A stretch of DNA of 64,000 nucleotides from Arthrobacter sp. PGP41 (GCF_002953935.1 NZ_CP026514.1:1302001-1366000), one strand, 5' to 3'; counted from the first letter of the stretch, positions 25,463 to 34,260 are shown. Made by a program: numbers and translations. Notes: a model not told the origin generated them from the letters alone.

Positions 25463-26497
25463 TCATGAACCCAGCAGCGAGGCCGCCAGCCTGTCCAGGT
25501 CGGCGGCGGCCTCGGCATGCCCGCGGTTGGCCTCAGCCACCCGAACCACCTCGCCGATGACCAGCACGGCAGGGTTGCTGCATCCGGCAGCGGCCGAGGT
25601 GATCGTGCCAAGGTCCGCGATGGTGGTGCGCTGGCCGGGGCGGTAGCCGCGTTCGACGACGGCCATGGGCATGTCAGCGCGCATCCCCGCCCTGCGCAGT
25701 CCAGCGGCCAGCTGGTGAAGGGTTCCGATGCCCATCAGCACCACGATGGTCCCGCCCAGCCCGGCCAGGTGCTTGTGCTCCTTTTCGGTCAGCGGCGCGT
25801 GGCCGGAGACCACGGTGAACATGTGGCTGACTTCGCGGTGGGTCACCGGGATCCCGGCGGCGGCCGGGACGGAGATCGCGCTGGTGACCCCGGAGATGAC
25901 GCGGACCTTGACGCCGGCGGCGACGCAGGCGGCAACTTCCTCGCCGCCGCGGCCGAACACGTAGGGGTCCCCGCCCTTGAGGCGGACCACGTTGTTGCCG
26001 GCCAGGGCACTTTCCACCATGAGCTTCTCGATGTCCCCCTGGCTCACCTTGTGGTGGCCGGGCTTCTTCCCGACGTCCACAAGTTCGGCCGAGGTCATGG
26101 ACGGCAGCTCCTGGTACGGGGCCAGCCGGTCATAAAAGACGACGTCGGCATCACGCAGGGCCTTGATCGCAGCGACCGTGAGGAGTTCGGTGGTTCCGGG
26201 TCCGCCGCCCACCAGCGTGACATGGCCAGCTGGGCCGGCTGCCGGTTCGGCTGCCACCGGAATGCCGGTGGTGCGGCACCGCTCCAGCAGGGCCTCCCAG
26301 CCGGGCTGTCCGTCGTCGACTGCCGCCACCAGGAAGGGGCGTTCGGGCAGCGGACCGTCATGGCTTGCCCCTTGGGGGGTGCTGAGGCGGTAGACGACGG
26401 CGCCTGCCGCTTCGTAGCGGCGGACGGCCTGGCGGGCAGCGTAGTCGGAGCCGGTGACCAGGACTTCCCGGCCGGTCAGATCAATGCTGAGCTGCAT
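25463..26497 (-). CDS. cobA: Uroporphyrinogen-III C-methyltransferase (siroheme branch)
   Basis: Methylates uroporphyrinogen III to precorrin-2, the first step toward the siroheme needed by NirB. The 344-aa protein has a SUMT domain with LVGGGPGTTELLTV, DVVFYDRLAPYQEL, RLKGGDPYVFGRGGEE and GVTSAISVPAAAGIPVTHR. Before it is a 90-residue N-terminal piece (LTGREVLVTGSDYAARQAVRR) that recalls the start of the CysG dehydrogenase domain but is incomplete. GAGG precedes ATG 26497, two bp after the nirB stop. nnaR follows with a 15-bp gap or a small overlap depending on its start. Confidence 0.93.
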   Translation of the reverse strand: MQLSIDLTGREVLVTGSDYAARQAVRRYEAAGAVVYRLSTPQGASHDGPLPERPFLVAAVDDGQPGWEALLERCRTTGIPVAAEPAAGPAGHVTLVGGGPGTTELLTVAAIKALRDADVVFYDRLAPYQELPSMTSAELVDVGKKPGHHKVSQGDIEKLMVESALAGNNVVRLKGGDPYVFGRGGEEVAACVAAGVKVRVISGVTSAISVPAAAGIPVTHREVSHMFTVVSGHAPLTEKEHKHLAGLGGTIVVLMGIGTLHQLAAGLRRAGMRADMPMAVVERGYRPGQRTTIADLGTITSAAAGCSNPAVLVIGEVVRVAEANRGHAEAAADLDRLAASLLGS

Positions 26498-26499
26498 GC

Positions 26500-29145
26500 C
26501 TATACCTCGTTCTCGTTGCTGGGCCGGACGGGGATGGAGGCCCCGATCAGGACTGGCTGCTGGGCGGCTGCCGCCTTTTCCTCCGCGGTTGCGGGGCGCA
26601 TCTGGCCGCGTTCGTCCGGGACGAAGGTGATGGAGTCGTCCTTCTGGTCGGGGGCGTTGACGAAGGAGCGGAACCGGCGCAGGCGCTCGGGGTCCTTGAG
26701 GGTGTCTGCCCATTCGTCAACGTAGGTGTCCACGTGCTTGGCCATGGCGGCTTCCAGGTCCGCGGCGATGCCCAGGGTGTCCTTGACCACCACGTCTTCA
26801 ACGTGCTTGATGCCGCCGTCGAGCTCTTCCTGCCAGCGCGCCGTGCGCTGCAGGCGGTCCGCGGTGCGGATGTAGTACATGAAGTAGCGGTCGATGTACT
26901 TGATCAGGGTCTCGTCGTCCAGGTCCTTGGCCAGCAGCTGGGCGTGGGCCGGAGTGGCGCCGCCGTTGCCGCCGACGTACAGGTTCCAGCCGTCCGCGGT
27001 GGCGATCACGCCGACGTCCTTGCCCCGCGCTTCGGCGCATTCGCGGGCACAGCCGGAGACGCCCATCTTGAGCTTGTGCGGGCTGCGGAGGCCGCGGTAG
27101 CGGAGTTCGAGCTGGATGGCCATGGCCACCGAGTCCTGGACGCCGAACCGGCACCAGGTGGATCCGACGCAGGACTTCACCGTACGCAGGCTCTTCCCGT
27201 ACGCCTGGCCGGATTCGAAGCCGGCGTCCACGAGTTCCTTCCAGATCTCCGGCAGCTGCTCGAGCCGGGCGCCGAACATGTCGATCCGCTGGCCGCCGGT
27301 GATCTTGGTGTACAGGTTGTACTTCTCGGCTACGGCAGCGATGACACCGAGCTTCTTGGGGGTGATTTCGCCGCCGGCGATGCGGGGGACCACCGAGTAG
27401 GTGCCGTCCTTCTGCATGTTGGCCAGGGCGCGGTCGTTGGTGTCCTGCAGGGTGCCGCGGCCGGCGTCCAGGACATAGGCACTGTTCTGGCTGGCCAGGA
27501 TGTTGGCGATGGTGGGCTTGCAGATGTCGCAGCCGGCGCCGGTACCGTACTTGGCCATGATCTCTTCGAAGGAGGTCAGCCCCAGGACGCGGATGGCGTC
27601 GAACAGTTCCTGGCGGGACAGTTCGATGTGCTCGCAGAGTGCTTTGGAAACCTCGACGCCGGACTTGGTCAGTTCGGTTTCCAGGAGTTTCTTCAGCATC
27701 GGCACGCAGGAACCGCACTGGGTTCCGGCGCGGGTGCAGCCCTTCAGCTCACCCAGTTCCTGGACGGGGGCGTTGCCCTCGCAGGCGCCGCAGCCGTTGA
27801 TGGCGTCGCGGATGCTTCCGGCGGTGACGTTGTTGCAGGAACACAGGGTGGCGTCGTCGGGCAGTTCGGTTTCTGGAGCGTCGCCGCCGCCGGCGGCGCT
27901 GAGGAAGGCGCCCGGCTCGGCGGGAAGCTCGCGGCCCAGCAGCGGCCGCAGGCTCATGTACGGTGTGGCGTCGCCGACGAAGATGCCGCCCAGCAGGGTC
28001 TTGGCGTCGTCGGTGGTGACGATCTTCTGGTACACGCCGCGGGCCGGGTCGGCATAAACGATTTCAAGGGCGTGCTCGGTCTTGGCGAACGCGTCACCGA
28101 AGCTGGCCACGTCCACGCCGGAGAGCTTGAGCTTGGTGGCGGTGTCGAAGCCCGGGAACGTGGCGTCCCCGCCGTGCAGGCGGTCGGCCACAATCTCCGC
28201 CATGGTGTTTGCGGGGGCAACCAGGCCCAGGCACATGCCGCCGTAATTGGCCACTTCACCGATGGCCCAGATGCCCGGCACTTCGGTTTCGCAGTAGTCG
28301 TTGATGACCACGCCGCCGCGGGGACCCAGGCTGAACACCTGTTCCTCGCCCTCGGCGGCGCGGAAGAGTTCGTCGCGGGGCCGGACGCCGATGGCCACAA
28401 TGACCATGTCCGCGTCGATGATGCGGCCGTCAGCCATGAGGACACCGGTGACCTGGCCGTCGTCGTCCGAAAGCACCTCGGACGGGAACACGCCGCCGTG
28501 GACCTCGAAGCCCTTGGCCTTGATGAGCCGCCCCATTGCCTGCCCCGCGCCTTCGTCCAGCTGGGTGGCCATCAGCCACTGGGAGCCGTCGATGACGATC
28601 GGGTTGGCGCCGAGCTGCTCGGTGCCGGCTGCCGATTCGAGTCCCAGGAGCCCGCCGCCGATGGTGACGGCGTTGACCTTGCGGCCCAGCTTCTCCTTCA
28701 GCCCGGCGATGGCCTCGTTGATGGCCCATACGTCTTCGAGCGTGCGGTAGACGTGCGTGTGCTCGGCGCCGGGGATGGGCAGGCGTGCGGCGTTCGAGCC
28801 GGTGGCCACCACCAGTTCGTCATACTCGAAGACGTTGCCGGCAGCGGTTTCCACGCTCTTGGCTTCGGCGTTGATCTTGACGACACGCTCGCCGGTCTTG
28901 AGCTCCAGGGAAGGATGCTCCCACATGGACGCGGTCCCCAGCGTCAGGTCGACATCTTTGTCTGTGAGCGCCTTGGACAGGGCCACCCGGTCGTAGGGGA
29001 GATGGGCTTCCTCAGTGAGGACAGTGACATGCCAGCCATCGAGGCCACGGGCATGCATTGCGTCCGCAAAACGGTGGGCCGCGGGGCCGCCGCCGGCGAC
29101 GACGATGCGGCGCGGAGTCTCTGTGCTTGAAGTCTGTTCGGTCAC
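26500..29145 (-). CDS. nirB: Assimilatory nitrite reductase [NAD(P)H], large subunit
   Basis: Reduces nitrite to ammonium with siroheme. The 881-aa chain has an FAD domain (VVAGGGPAAHRFAD, LPYDRVALSKAL), an NAD domain (TIGGGLLGLESA), a BFD [2Fe-2S] region with CSCNN and TQCGSCVP, and a siroheme/[4Fe-4S] domain with ligands CVGSTWC and GCAREC. The start GTG 29145 follows AAAGG. The upstream ATG 29208 has no ribosome site and probably lies above the transcription start, because a -10-like box sits at 29211-29216. It heads nirB-cobA-nnaR; nirD is divergent. Confidence 0.95.
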   Translation of the reverse strand: MTEQTSSTETPRRIVVAGGGPAAHRFADAMHARGLDGWHVTVLTEEAHLPYDRVALSKALTDKDVDLTLGTASMWEHPSLELKTGERVVKINAEAKSVETAAGNVFEYDELVVATGSNAARLPIPGAEHTHVYRTLEDVWAINEAIAGLKEKLGRKVNAVTIGGGLLGLESAAGTEQLGANPIVIDGSQWLMATQLDEGAGQAMGRLIKAKGFEVHGGVFPSEVLSDDDGQVTGVLMADGRIIDADMVIVAIGVRPRDELFRAAEGEEQVFSLGPRGGVVINDYCETEVPGIWAIGEVANYGGMCLGLVAPANTMAEIVADRLHGGDATFPGFDTATKLKLSGVDVASFGDAFAKTEHALEIVYADPARGVYQKIVTTDDAKTLLGGIFVGDATPYMSLRPLLGRELPAEPGAFLSAAGGGDAPETELPDDATLCSCNNVTAGSIRDAINGCGACEGNAPVQELGELKGCTRAGTQCGSCVPMLKKLLETELTKSGVEVSKALCEHIELSRQELFDAIRVLGLTSFEEIMAKYGTGAGCDICKPTIANILASQNSAYVLDAGRGTLQDTNDRALANMQKDGTYSVVPRIAGGEITPKKLGVIAAVAEKYNLYTKITGGQRIDMFGARLEQLPEIWKELVDAGFESGQAYGKSLRTVKSCVGSTWCRFGVQDSVAMAIQLELRYRGLRSPHKLKMGVSGCARECAEARGKDVGVIATADGWNLYVGGNGGATPAHAQLLAKDLDDETLIKYIDRYFMYYIRTADRLQRTARWQEELDGGIKHVEDVVVKDTLGIAADLEAAMAKHVDTYVDEWADTLKDPERLRRFRSFVNAPDQKDDSITFVPDERGQMRPATAEEKAAAAQQPVLIGASIPVRPSNENEV

Positions 29146-29210
29146 TGATGGGCCTTTCGCATGGGCCGCAGGCAGTTTTCCTGCAGCCTTCTCTGACGAG
29201 CTGTCCATTC

Positions 29211-29264
29211 AGAATAGGGAGGCGCAGTTTCGCTTCAGTTTCCCGATTGTTTCGTCAACTTAAC
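29211..29264 (-). promoter_or_regulatory. Candidate GlnR/NnaR-activated nirB promoter
   Basis: On the minus strand, GTTAA (29260-29264), GAAAC (29249-29253), GAAAC (29238-29242) and GAAAC (29227-29231) are spaced exactly 11 bp apart. Ten nt later comes TATTCT (29211-29216), a -10-like box. GTTAA-n6-GAAAC is one mismatch from the actinobacterial GlnR site GTnAC-n6-GaAAC. Confidence 0.65.
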
Positions 29265-29304
29265 TTCTGCATCACGAACGCATTTCCGGCCGCGTGAGGT
29301 GTCT

Positions 29305-29358
29305 TTTACGTTGTGGACACATTCACTGCATCCCTTTGAAACACCGCGGGCCTAGCGT
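29305..29358 (+). promoter_or_regulatory. Candidate nirD promoter with GAAAC spacing
   Basis: TTTAC (29305-29309), GACAC (29316-29320), a poor site (29327-29331) and GAAAC (29338-29342) are in 11-bp phase. Ten nt after GAAAC comes TAGCGT (29353-29358), a TAnnnT -10 box. nirD starts 62 bp downstream. Confidence 0.5.
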
Positions 29359-29419
29359 GGATCACGGCCGCAGAGGTGGCCATTGAGAAGGATTACACGC
29401 ACAGGGAGAGGAGCCGGAC

Positions 29420-29803
29420 ATGACGGCAACACTGGAACTCGGGGGACTGGAAGCCGGCATGGATGAGGCTGTCTCCGGCATCGCCGGCTGGCACGCCGTC
29501 TGCCGGCTGGACGACTTGGAGGTTGCCTGGGGCGAAGCCGCCCTGATCGCGGGACGCCAGGTTGCACTCTTCCGTACCGGCGCCAACGAGGTTTTCGCGG
29601 TGGCCCATGAGGACCCTGCAACGGGCGCCCATGTCATGGCACGCGGAATCCTGGGCTCACGAGGCGAGCGTCCCACCATCGCTTCGCCGCTGCACAAAGA
29701 GGTTTACGACCTTGAAACCGGTGAATGCTTCAGCACCCCTGGCCTGAGCCTTGCCACGTTCCCGACCCGGATCGCAGGCGGAGTCGTGGAGATCGAGCTG
29801 TAG
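29420..29803 (+). CDS. nirD: Nitrite reductase [NAD(P)H], small subunit
   Basis: A 127-aa Rieske-fold partner of NirB without iron-sulfur ligands, as is normal for NirD: the segments IASPLHKEVYDLETGECF and VFAVAHEDPATGAHVMARG replace the Cys/His pairs. GGGAGAGGAG precedes ATG 29420. It runs divergently from nirB across a shared promoter region rather than following it in a nirBD operon, and it converges with a sugar-phosphate mutase gene 7 bp away. Confidence 0.93.
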   Translation: MTATLELGGLEAGMDEAVSGIAGWHAVCRLDDLEVAWGEAALIAGRQVALFRTGANEVFAVAHEDPATGAHVMARGILGSRGERPTIASPLHKEVYDLETGECFSTPGLSLATFPTRIAGGVVEIEL

Positions 29804-29809
29804 CAGGGG

Positions 29810-31570
29810 CTAGAGGCCCAGGGCTTCGCTGACGTCGCGGAGCACCTCGTCCAGCGCCGCCCGCGCCGCCTGCCGGGCGGCGGGCAGTTCGGCCGCGGAG
29901 CCCACGTGGTGGATAACCTCGAGGTAACACTTGAGCTTGGGCTCGGTGCCGCTGGGCCGGATGATCACCCTGGTGAGGTCCCGGGTCACGTACAGCAGGC
30001 CGTCAGTGGACGGAAGCCCGTCGCTGCCCTCGGCCAGATCGGCATAAACCTCAACTGCGGATGACCCGAACGTTTCCGGCGGGGAAACCCTCAGCCGGTT
30101 CATCATGGCGTCCAGCAGCCCCAGGTCCGCAACCCTGATGCTGAGCTGGTCGCTGGCGTGCAGGCCGTGCTGCAGGTAGAGCTCGTCCAGGGTGTCAAAG
30201 ACGGATTTGCCGTCAGCCTTGGCGGCCGCGGCAAGTTCGGCAATCAGGAGGGCAGCCGAGATGCCGTCCTTGTCCCGCACCAGGTCCGGCGCCACGCAGT
30301 ATCCCAGCGCTTCCTCGTAGCCGTACACCAGCCCGGGAACCCGGGAAATCCACTTGAACCCGGTGAGGGTCTCCTGGTGCGCGTATCCGGCTGCCGCAGC
30401 GATGCGGGCCAGCAGCCTGGAGGACACGATCGAATTCGCGAACACTCCCTTGGCGCCCTCGTCCGCGCCGCCGTCGTCCTTCCCCCGTCCTGCGGCCAGC
30501 CGGGCGGCTATGTGCGCGCCAAGCAGCGCGCCCACTTCGTCCCCGCGGAGCATCCGCCAGGCCCCGGTGTCCGGATCCTTGGCCGCAACGGCGGCCCGGT
30601 CGGCGTCCGGATCATTGGCGATCACGATGTCCGCGGCCTGCCGCTCAGCGGCCTCCAGCGCCAGGTCAAGGGCCCCGGGTTCTTCCGGATTCGGAAAGCT
30701 GACAGTGGGAAAGTCCGGGTCCGGCTCGGCCTGTTCGGCCACCAGCGTGATGTCCCTGAAACCTGCCGCGTTCAGAACGGCCAGTGCGGTCCCGCCGCCC
30801 ACGCCGTGCAGGGGGGTCAGGACAATGCGCAGGTCGCGGGCCGGGAAGTGGTCCGGCAGGGCAAGCCCGGCGGTTGCCCGTTCGTAGTCCGACGCAATGG
30901 AGCTGTCCAGGACGGTCCAGCCGGCAGGGGCCAGGGTGATGGATTCCAGCGCCCCCACGGCGTTGATCCGGGCTGCGATCTCAGCATCGTAGGGGGCCAC
31001 GATCTGGGCGCCGTTGCCGCTGTCCGCCACGGCGTGGCGGCCCAGGTACACCTTGTAGCCGTTGTCCTGCGGAGGGTTGTGGCTGGCAGTCACCATGACC
31101 CCGCCGTCGCACTCCAGCGCCCGGACCGCGTAGGCCAGCAGCGGAGTGGGCAGCGCCGCGGGCATCAGGAAGGTCTCGATTCCGGCGGCCGTGAAAATGG
31201 CTGCGGTTTCTTCCGCGAAGATGTCGGAGTTGTACCGGGCGTCATAGCCGACGACGGCGCGCGGCCGCGTGCCCGGCGAGGCGTCGGCTACCGCCGAGAG
31301 CAGGAAGTCCGCGAGGCCGGCAGCGGCCCGCCGCACCACCACCCGGTTCATCCGGTTCGGGCCCGGACCGAGGGCGGCCCGGAGCCCCGCCGTTCCGAAC
31401 TCCAGTGTGCCGCGGAAGCTGTCCGCCAGCTCCTGGCGTGCGGCGGGAACGCCGTTGTCGACGAGCTGGACGAGTTCCAGGAGGGAAGCCGATGTGGCGG
31501 GATCCGGGTCTTGGGCAGCCCATTCGCGGGCTTCATTGAGCAGGCGGAAATCGGCATCGGAAGACGTCAT
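29810..31570 (-). CDS. Phosphohexomutase-family enzyme (phosphomannomutase/phosphopentomutase type)
   Basis: A 586-aa alpha-D-phosphohexomutase. The phosphoserine loop TASHNPPQDNGYKVYLG, the metal loop NDPDADRAA, the sugar loop GYEEALGYC and the C-terminal phosphate loop RPSGTEPKLKCY are all present. It lies just downstream of purine nucleoside phosphorylase. That context suggests ribose/deoxyribose 1-phosphate to 5-phosphate conversion (phosphopentomutase, as in PGM2-like enzymes), though phosphoglucose or phosphomannose activity is equally allowed by sequence. ATG 31570 or 31576 may start it; neither has a strong ribosome site. Confidence 0.9.
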   Translation of the reverse strand: MTSSDADFRLLNEAREWAAQDPDPATSASLLELVQLVDNGVPAARQELADSFRGTLEFGTAGLRAALGPGPNRMNRVVVRRAAAGLADFLLSAVADASPGTRPRAVVGYDARYNSDIFAEETAAIFTAAGIETFLMPAALPTPLLAYAVRALECDGGVMVTASHNPPQDNGYKVYLGRHAVADSGNGAQIVAPYDAEIAARINAVGALESITLAPAGWTVLDSSIASDYERATAGLALPDHFPARDLRIVLTPLHGVGGGTALAVLNAAGFRDITLVAEQAEPDPDFPTVSFPNPEEPGALDLALEAAERQAADIVIANDPDADRAAVAAKDPDTGAWRMLRGDEVGALLGAHIAARLAAGRGKDDGGADEGAKGVFANSIVSSRLLARIAAAAGYAHQETLTGFKWISRVPGLVYGYEEALGYCVAPDLVRDKDGISAALLIAELAAAAKADGKSVFDTLDELYLQHGLHASDQLSIRVADLGLLDAMMNRLRVSPPETFGSSAVEVYADLAEGSDGLPSTDGLLYVTRDLTRVIIRPSGTEPKLKCYLEVIHHVGSAAELPAARQAARAALDEVLRDVSEALGL

Positions 31571-31652
31571 GGGCATAACGCTATCGTCATTGGCCGCCGA
31601 AGCTGTGCCGCCTCCCTCGGAAAGCGGAAATTCACTGCAGCGCTGTCCCGCG

Positions 31653-32471
31653 TCAGAGCCGGGCGATGATTTCGGCAAGCAGCCTGGAAATCCGCGGCCC
31701 CGCCGCCTGTCCGGACTCGATGACTTCCTGGTGGCTCAGGGGCCGGGGGCTGATGCCGGCGGCAAGGTTGGTGACCAGCGAGATGCCGAACACTTCCATC
31801 CCTGCGTGCCGCCCTGCGATAGCCTCCAGCGCCGTCGACATGCCCACCAGGTCCGCGCCGATGCGCTTTGCGTACTGCACCTCGGCCGGCGTCTCGTAGT
31901 GCGGGCCGGGGAACTGCGCATACACGCCCTCCTCAAGGGAGGCGTCGACCTCGCGGGCCAGGCCCCGGATGCGCGCCGAGTAAAGGTCCGTGAGGTCCAC
32001 GAAGGTGGCGCCTTCCAGCGGGGAGGCGGCGGTGAGATTGATGTGGTCGCTGATCAGCACAGGGGTTCCCGGGGTCCAGTTTTCCTGGAGGCCGCCGCAG
32101 CCGTTGGTGAGCACCAGGGTCTTGCAGCCGGCCGCCGCGGCCGCGCGGATGCCGTGCACTACCGCGCGCACGCCCTTGCCCTCGTAGTAGTGCGTCCTTG
32201 CGCCCAGGACCAGGGCCCTCTTGCCGCCCTTGGTCAGCACCGAGCGGATGGTGCCCACGTGGCCTTCCACCGCGGGCGCATGGAAGCCGGGAACCTCTTC
32301 CGCGGACAGGGTCGCGGTGGTCTCGCCGATCAGGTCGGCCGCCTCAGCCCAACCGGAGCCGAGCACCAGGGCGACGTCGTGGCTGTCCACGCCTGTTTCC
32401 TCGGCGATGTAGTCGGCGGCGGCATGTGCGGCCGCGAAGGGATCGGTGTTCAGGAAGTCAGTTGTACTCAC
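31653..32471 (-). CDS. Purine-nucleoside phosphorylase (trimeric type)
   Basis: Cleaves purine nucleosides with phosphate to base plus (deoxy)ribose 1-phosphate. The 272-aa protein fits the trimeric PNP/MTAP family: VALVLGSGWAEAADLI, PAVEGHVGTI, ARTHYYEGKG, LTNGCGGLQENWTPG, QFPGPHYETPAEV and VGMSTALEAIAGRHAGM. The phosphomutase gene follows on the same strand 82 bp later. It is divergent from the LpdA-like gene. Confidence 0.94.
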   Translation of the reverse strand: MSTTDFLNTDPFAAAHAAADYIAEETGVDSHDVALVLGSGWAEAADLIGETTATLSAEEVPGFHAPAVEGHVGTIRSVLTKGGKRALVLGARTHYYEGKGVRAVVHGIRAAAAAGCKTLVLTNGCGGLQENWTPGTPVLISDHINLTAASPLEGATFVDLTDLYSARIRGLAREVDASLEEGVYAQFPGPHYETPAEVQYAKRIGADLVGMSTALEAIAGRHAGMEVFGISLVTNLAAGISPRPLSHQEVIESGQAAGPRISRLLAEIIARL

Positions 32472-32603
32472 TGGTACAAGCTATCCTGCCGCCTGCGCTG
32501 GCGCCCACCCTGGCCGCCTGTCCTGGCCGCCTGCCCCGCTGCCGGTTTCTGAGAGACCGTTTTCTTTGGCGGTGCGGGGCAGTTGCAGGGAGAATGGTTG
32601 ATT

Positions 32604-34019
32604 GTGACTACGCATCCAGATTTCAGTTCGCCCCGGATCGCAATCCTCGGAGGTGGTCCAGGGGGGTACGAAGCCGCCATGGTGGCCGCCTCGCTGGGGG
32701 CGCAGGTCACCATCATCGAGCGGGCCGGGCTGGGCGGATCAGCCGTGCTGACCGACGTCGTCCCGTCCAAGACCCTGATCGCCACCGCGGACCTCATGAC
32801 GCGCGTCGGCGAGGCGGGCGAGCTGGGAGTGAAATTCGACGTCGACGGCGGCGACTTTGTCCCGGTGATGCGCGCCGACCTCAAGCACATCAACGACCGC
32901 CTGCTCAACCTGGCGCGCAGCCAGTCCAAGGACATCCATGACGGGCTGGAGCACCAGGGAGTTCGGATCCTTGCAGGGTCCGGCCGCCTGGTGGACGACC
33001 ACACCATCGAGGTCCTCACGGCGGAGGGCACCGAAACAGTTGAAGCGGACACCATCCTGCTCGCCGTGGGTGCCCATCCGCGCGAGCTTGCCACGGCCAG
33101 GCCGGACGGCGAGCGGATCCTCAACTGGACTCAGATCTACGACCTCGATGAACTGCCCGAGGAACTGATTGTGGTGGGTTCCGGTGTCACCGGCGCCGAA
33201 TTCGCCTCCGCGTACAACGGCCTGGGGTCCAAGGTGACGCTGATTTCCAGCCGTGACCGCGTGCTTCCCGGGTCCGATGTGGATGCTGCAGTGGTGCTGG
33301 AGGAAGTGTTCGAGCGCCGCGGCGTCCGCGTCCTGTCCCGTTCCCGGGCCGAGAGCGTGGAACGGACGGACGACGGCGTGCTGGTCACCCTCAGCGACGG
33401 GTCCAAGGTCACCGGCAGCCACTGCCTGCTGTGCCTGGGCTCCATCCCCAACACGGCCGGAATCGGCCTCGAGGAGGCCGGAGTGGCGCTCAGCGAGAGC
33501 GGCCATATTAAGGTCGACGGCGTTTCGCGCACCTCCGCGCCCAACATCTACGCCGCGGGCGACTGCACCGGCGTGCTCCCGCTGGCCTCCGTGGCGGCGA
33601 TGCAGGGACGCATTGCGGTGGCCCACTTCATGGGCGACACCGTTACCCCGCTCAAGCTGCACCAGGTGGCGTCCAACATCTTCACCTCGCCGGAAATTGC
33701 CAATGTCGGGGTTTCCGAGGCCGAGATCGACTCCGGCAAATACCAGGGCGACATCATCAAGCTCTCGCTGCGCAGCAACGCCCGCGCCAAGATGCGCAAC
33801 CACCGGGACGGCTTCGTGAAAATCTTCGCCCGCAAGGGCTCGGGCACCGTCATTGGCGGTGTGGTGGTGGGACCGAACGCGTCCGAATTGATCTTCCCGA
33901 TCTCCATCGCGGTGAAGCAGAAGCTGCACGTCGACGACGTCGCCAGCACCTTTACCGTCTACCCTTCCTTGAGCGGATCGATCTCGGAGGCGGCGCGGCG
34001 CCTGCACGTGCATATGTAA
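32604..34019 (+). CDS. NAD(P)H-quinone dehydrogenase, LpdA-like flavoprotein without redox cysteines
   Basis: A 471-aa class I flavoprotein-disulfide-reductase fold: FAD motif AILGGGPGGYEAA, NAD motif VVGSGVTGAEFAS, second FAD motif NIYAAGDCTG and a C-terminal dimer domain. Where lipoamide dehydrogenases have GGTCLNVGCIPSK, this reads GGSAVLTDVVPSKT, so both redox cysteines are absent. The C-terminal HxxxxE pair is also not evident (SLSGSISEAARRL). This matches the M. tuberculosis LpdA (Rv3303c) quinone-reductase group, though that protein keeps a cysteine here. GTG 32604 follows GGGAGA. Confidence 0.87.
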   Translation: MTTHPDFSSPRIAILGGGPGGYEAAMVAASLGAQVTIIERAGLGGSAVLTDVVPSKTLIATADLMTRVGEAGELGVKFDVDGGDFVPVMRADLKHINDRLLNLARSQSKDIHDGLEHQGVRILAGSGRLVDDHTIEVLTAEGTETVEADTILLAVGAHPRELATARPDGERILNWTQIYDLDELPEELIVVGSGVTGAEFASAYNGLGSKVTLISSRDRVLPGSDVDAAVVLEEVFERRGVRVLSRSRAESVERTDDGVLVTLSDGSKVTGSHCLLCLGSIPNTAGIGLEEAGVALSESGHIKVDGVSRTSAPNIYAAGDCTGVLPLASVAAMQGRIAVAHFMGDTVTPLKLHQVASNIFTSPEIANVGVSEAEIDSGKYQGDIIKLSLRSNARAKMRNHRDGFVKIFARKGSGTVIGGVVVGPNASELIFPISIAVKQKLHVDDVASTFTVYPSLSGSISEAARRLHVHM

Positions 34020-34021
34020 GG

Positions 34022-34037
34022 GCCCGTTTGTACGGGC
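34022..34037 (+). terminator. Short hairpin after the LpdA-like gene
   Basis: GCCCGT-TTGT-ACGGGC lies 3 bp after the stop. It has no U-tract, so terminator function is only plausible. Confidence 0.35.
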
Positions 34038-34199
34038 AGAAAGTCGCCTGCGGGGTTGCGCTGGAATCCGCGCAGCCCTGCTGTTCTACGAGGTAAAACT
34101 GCTATCTTCAAGACACCAGGCTGGTACTGACTTATCGGGGTGTCCTGCTTGGGCCGGGCTCCGGGGAGTGTATCCCGTGGTAGCCGGTTTCCGGGGCCC

Positions 34200-34228
34200 T
34201 TGACCGTACGCCCATATTCGGCAGTAAT
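34200..34228 (+). promoter_or_regulatory. Promoter of the PspC-domain gene
   Basis: -35 TTGACC (34200-34205) and -10 AGTAAT (34223-34228) are separated by 17 bp; TAATGA at 19 bp is an alternative. The gene starts 32 bp after the -10 box. Confidence 0.5.
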
Positions 34229-34260
34229 GAATCAACGGTACGAAAGGTTAGGTACAAGCG

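Noticed and set aside
31571..31678. N-terminal extension of the phosphomutase to 31678
   Set aside because: It overlaps the end of the purine nucleoside phosphorylase gene and lacks family similarity; the conserved chain begins near 31570.
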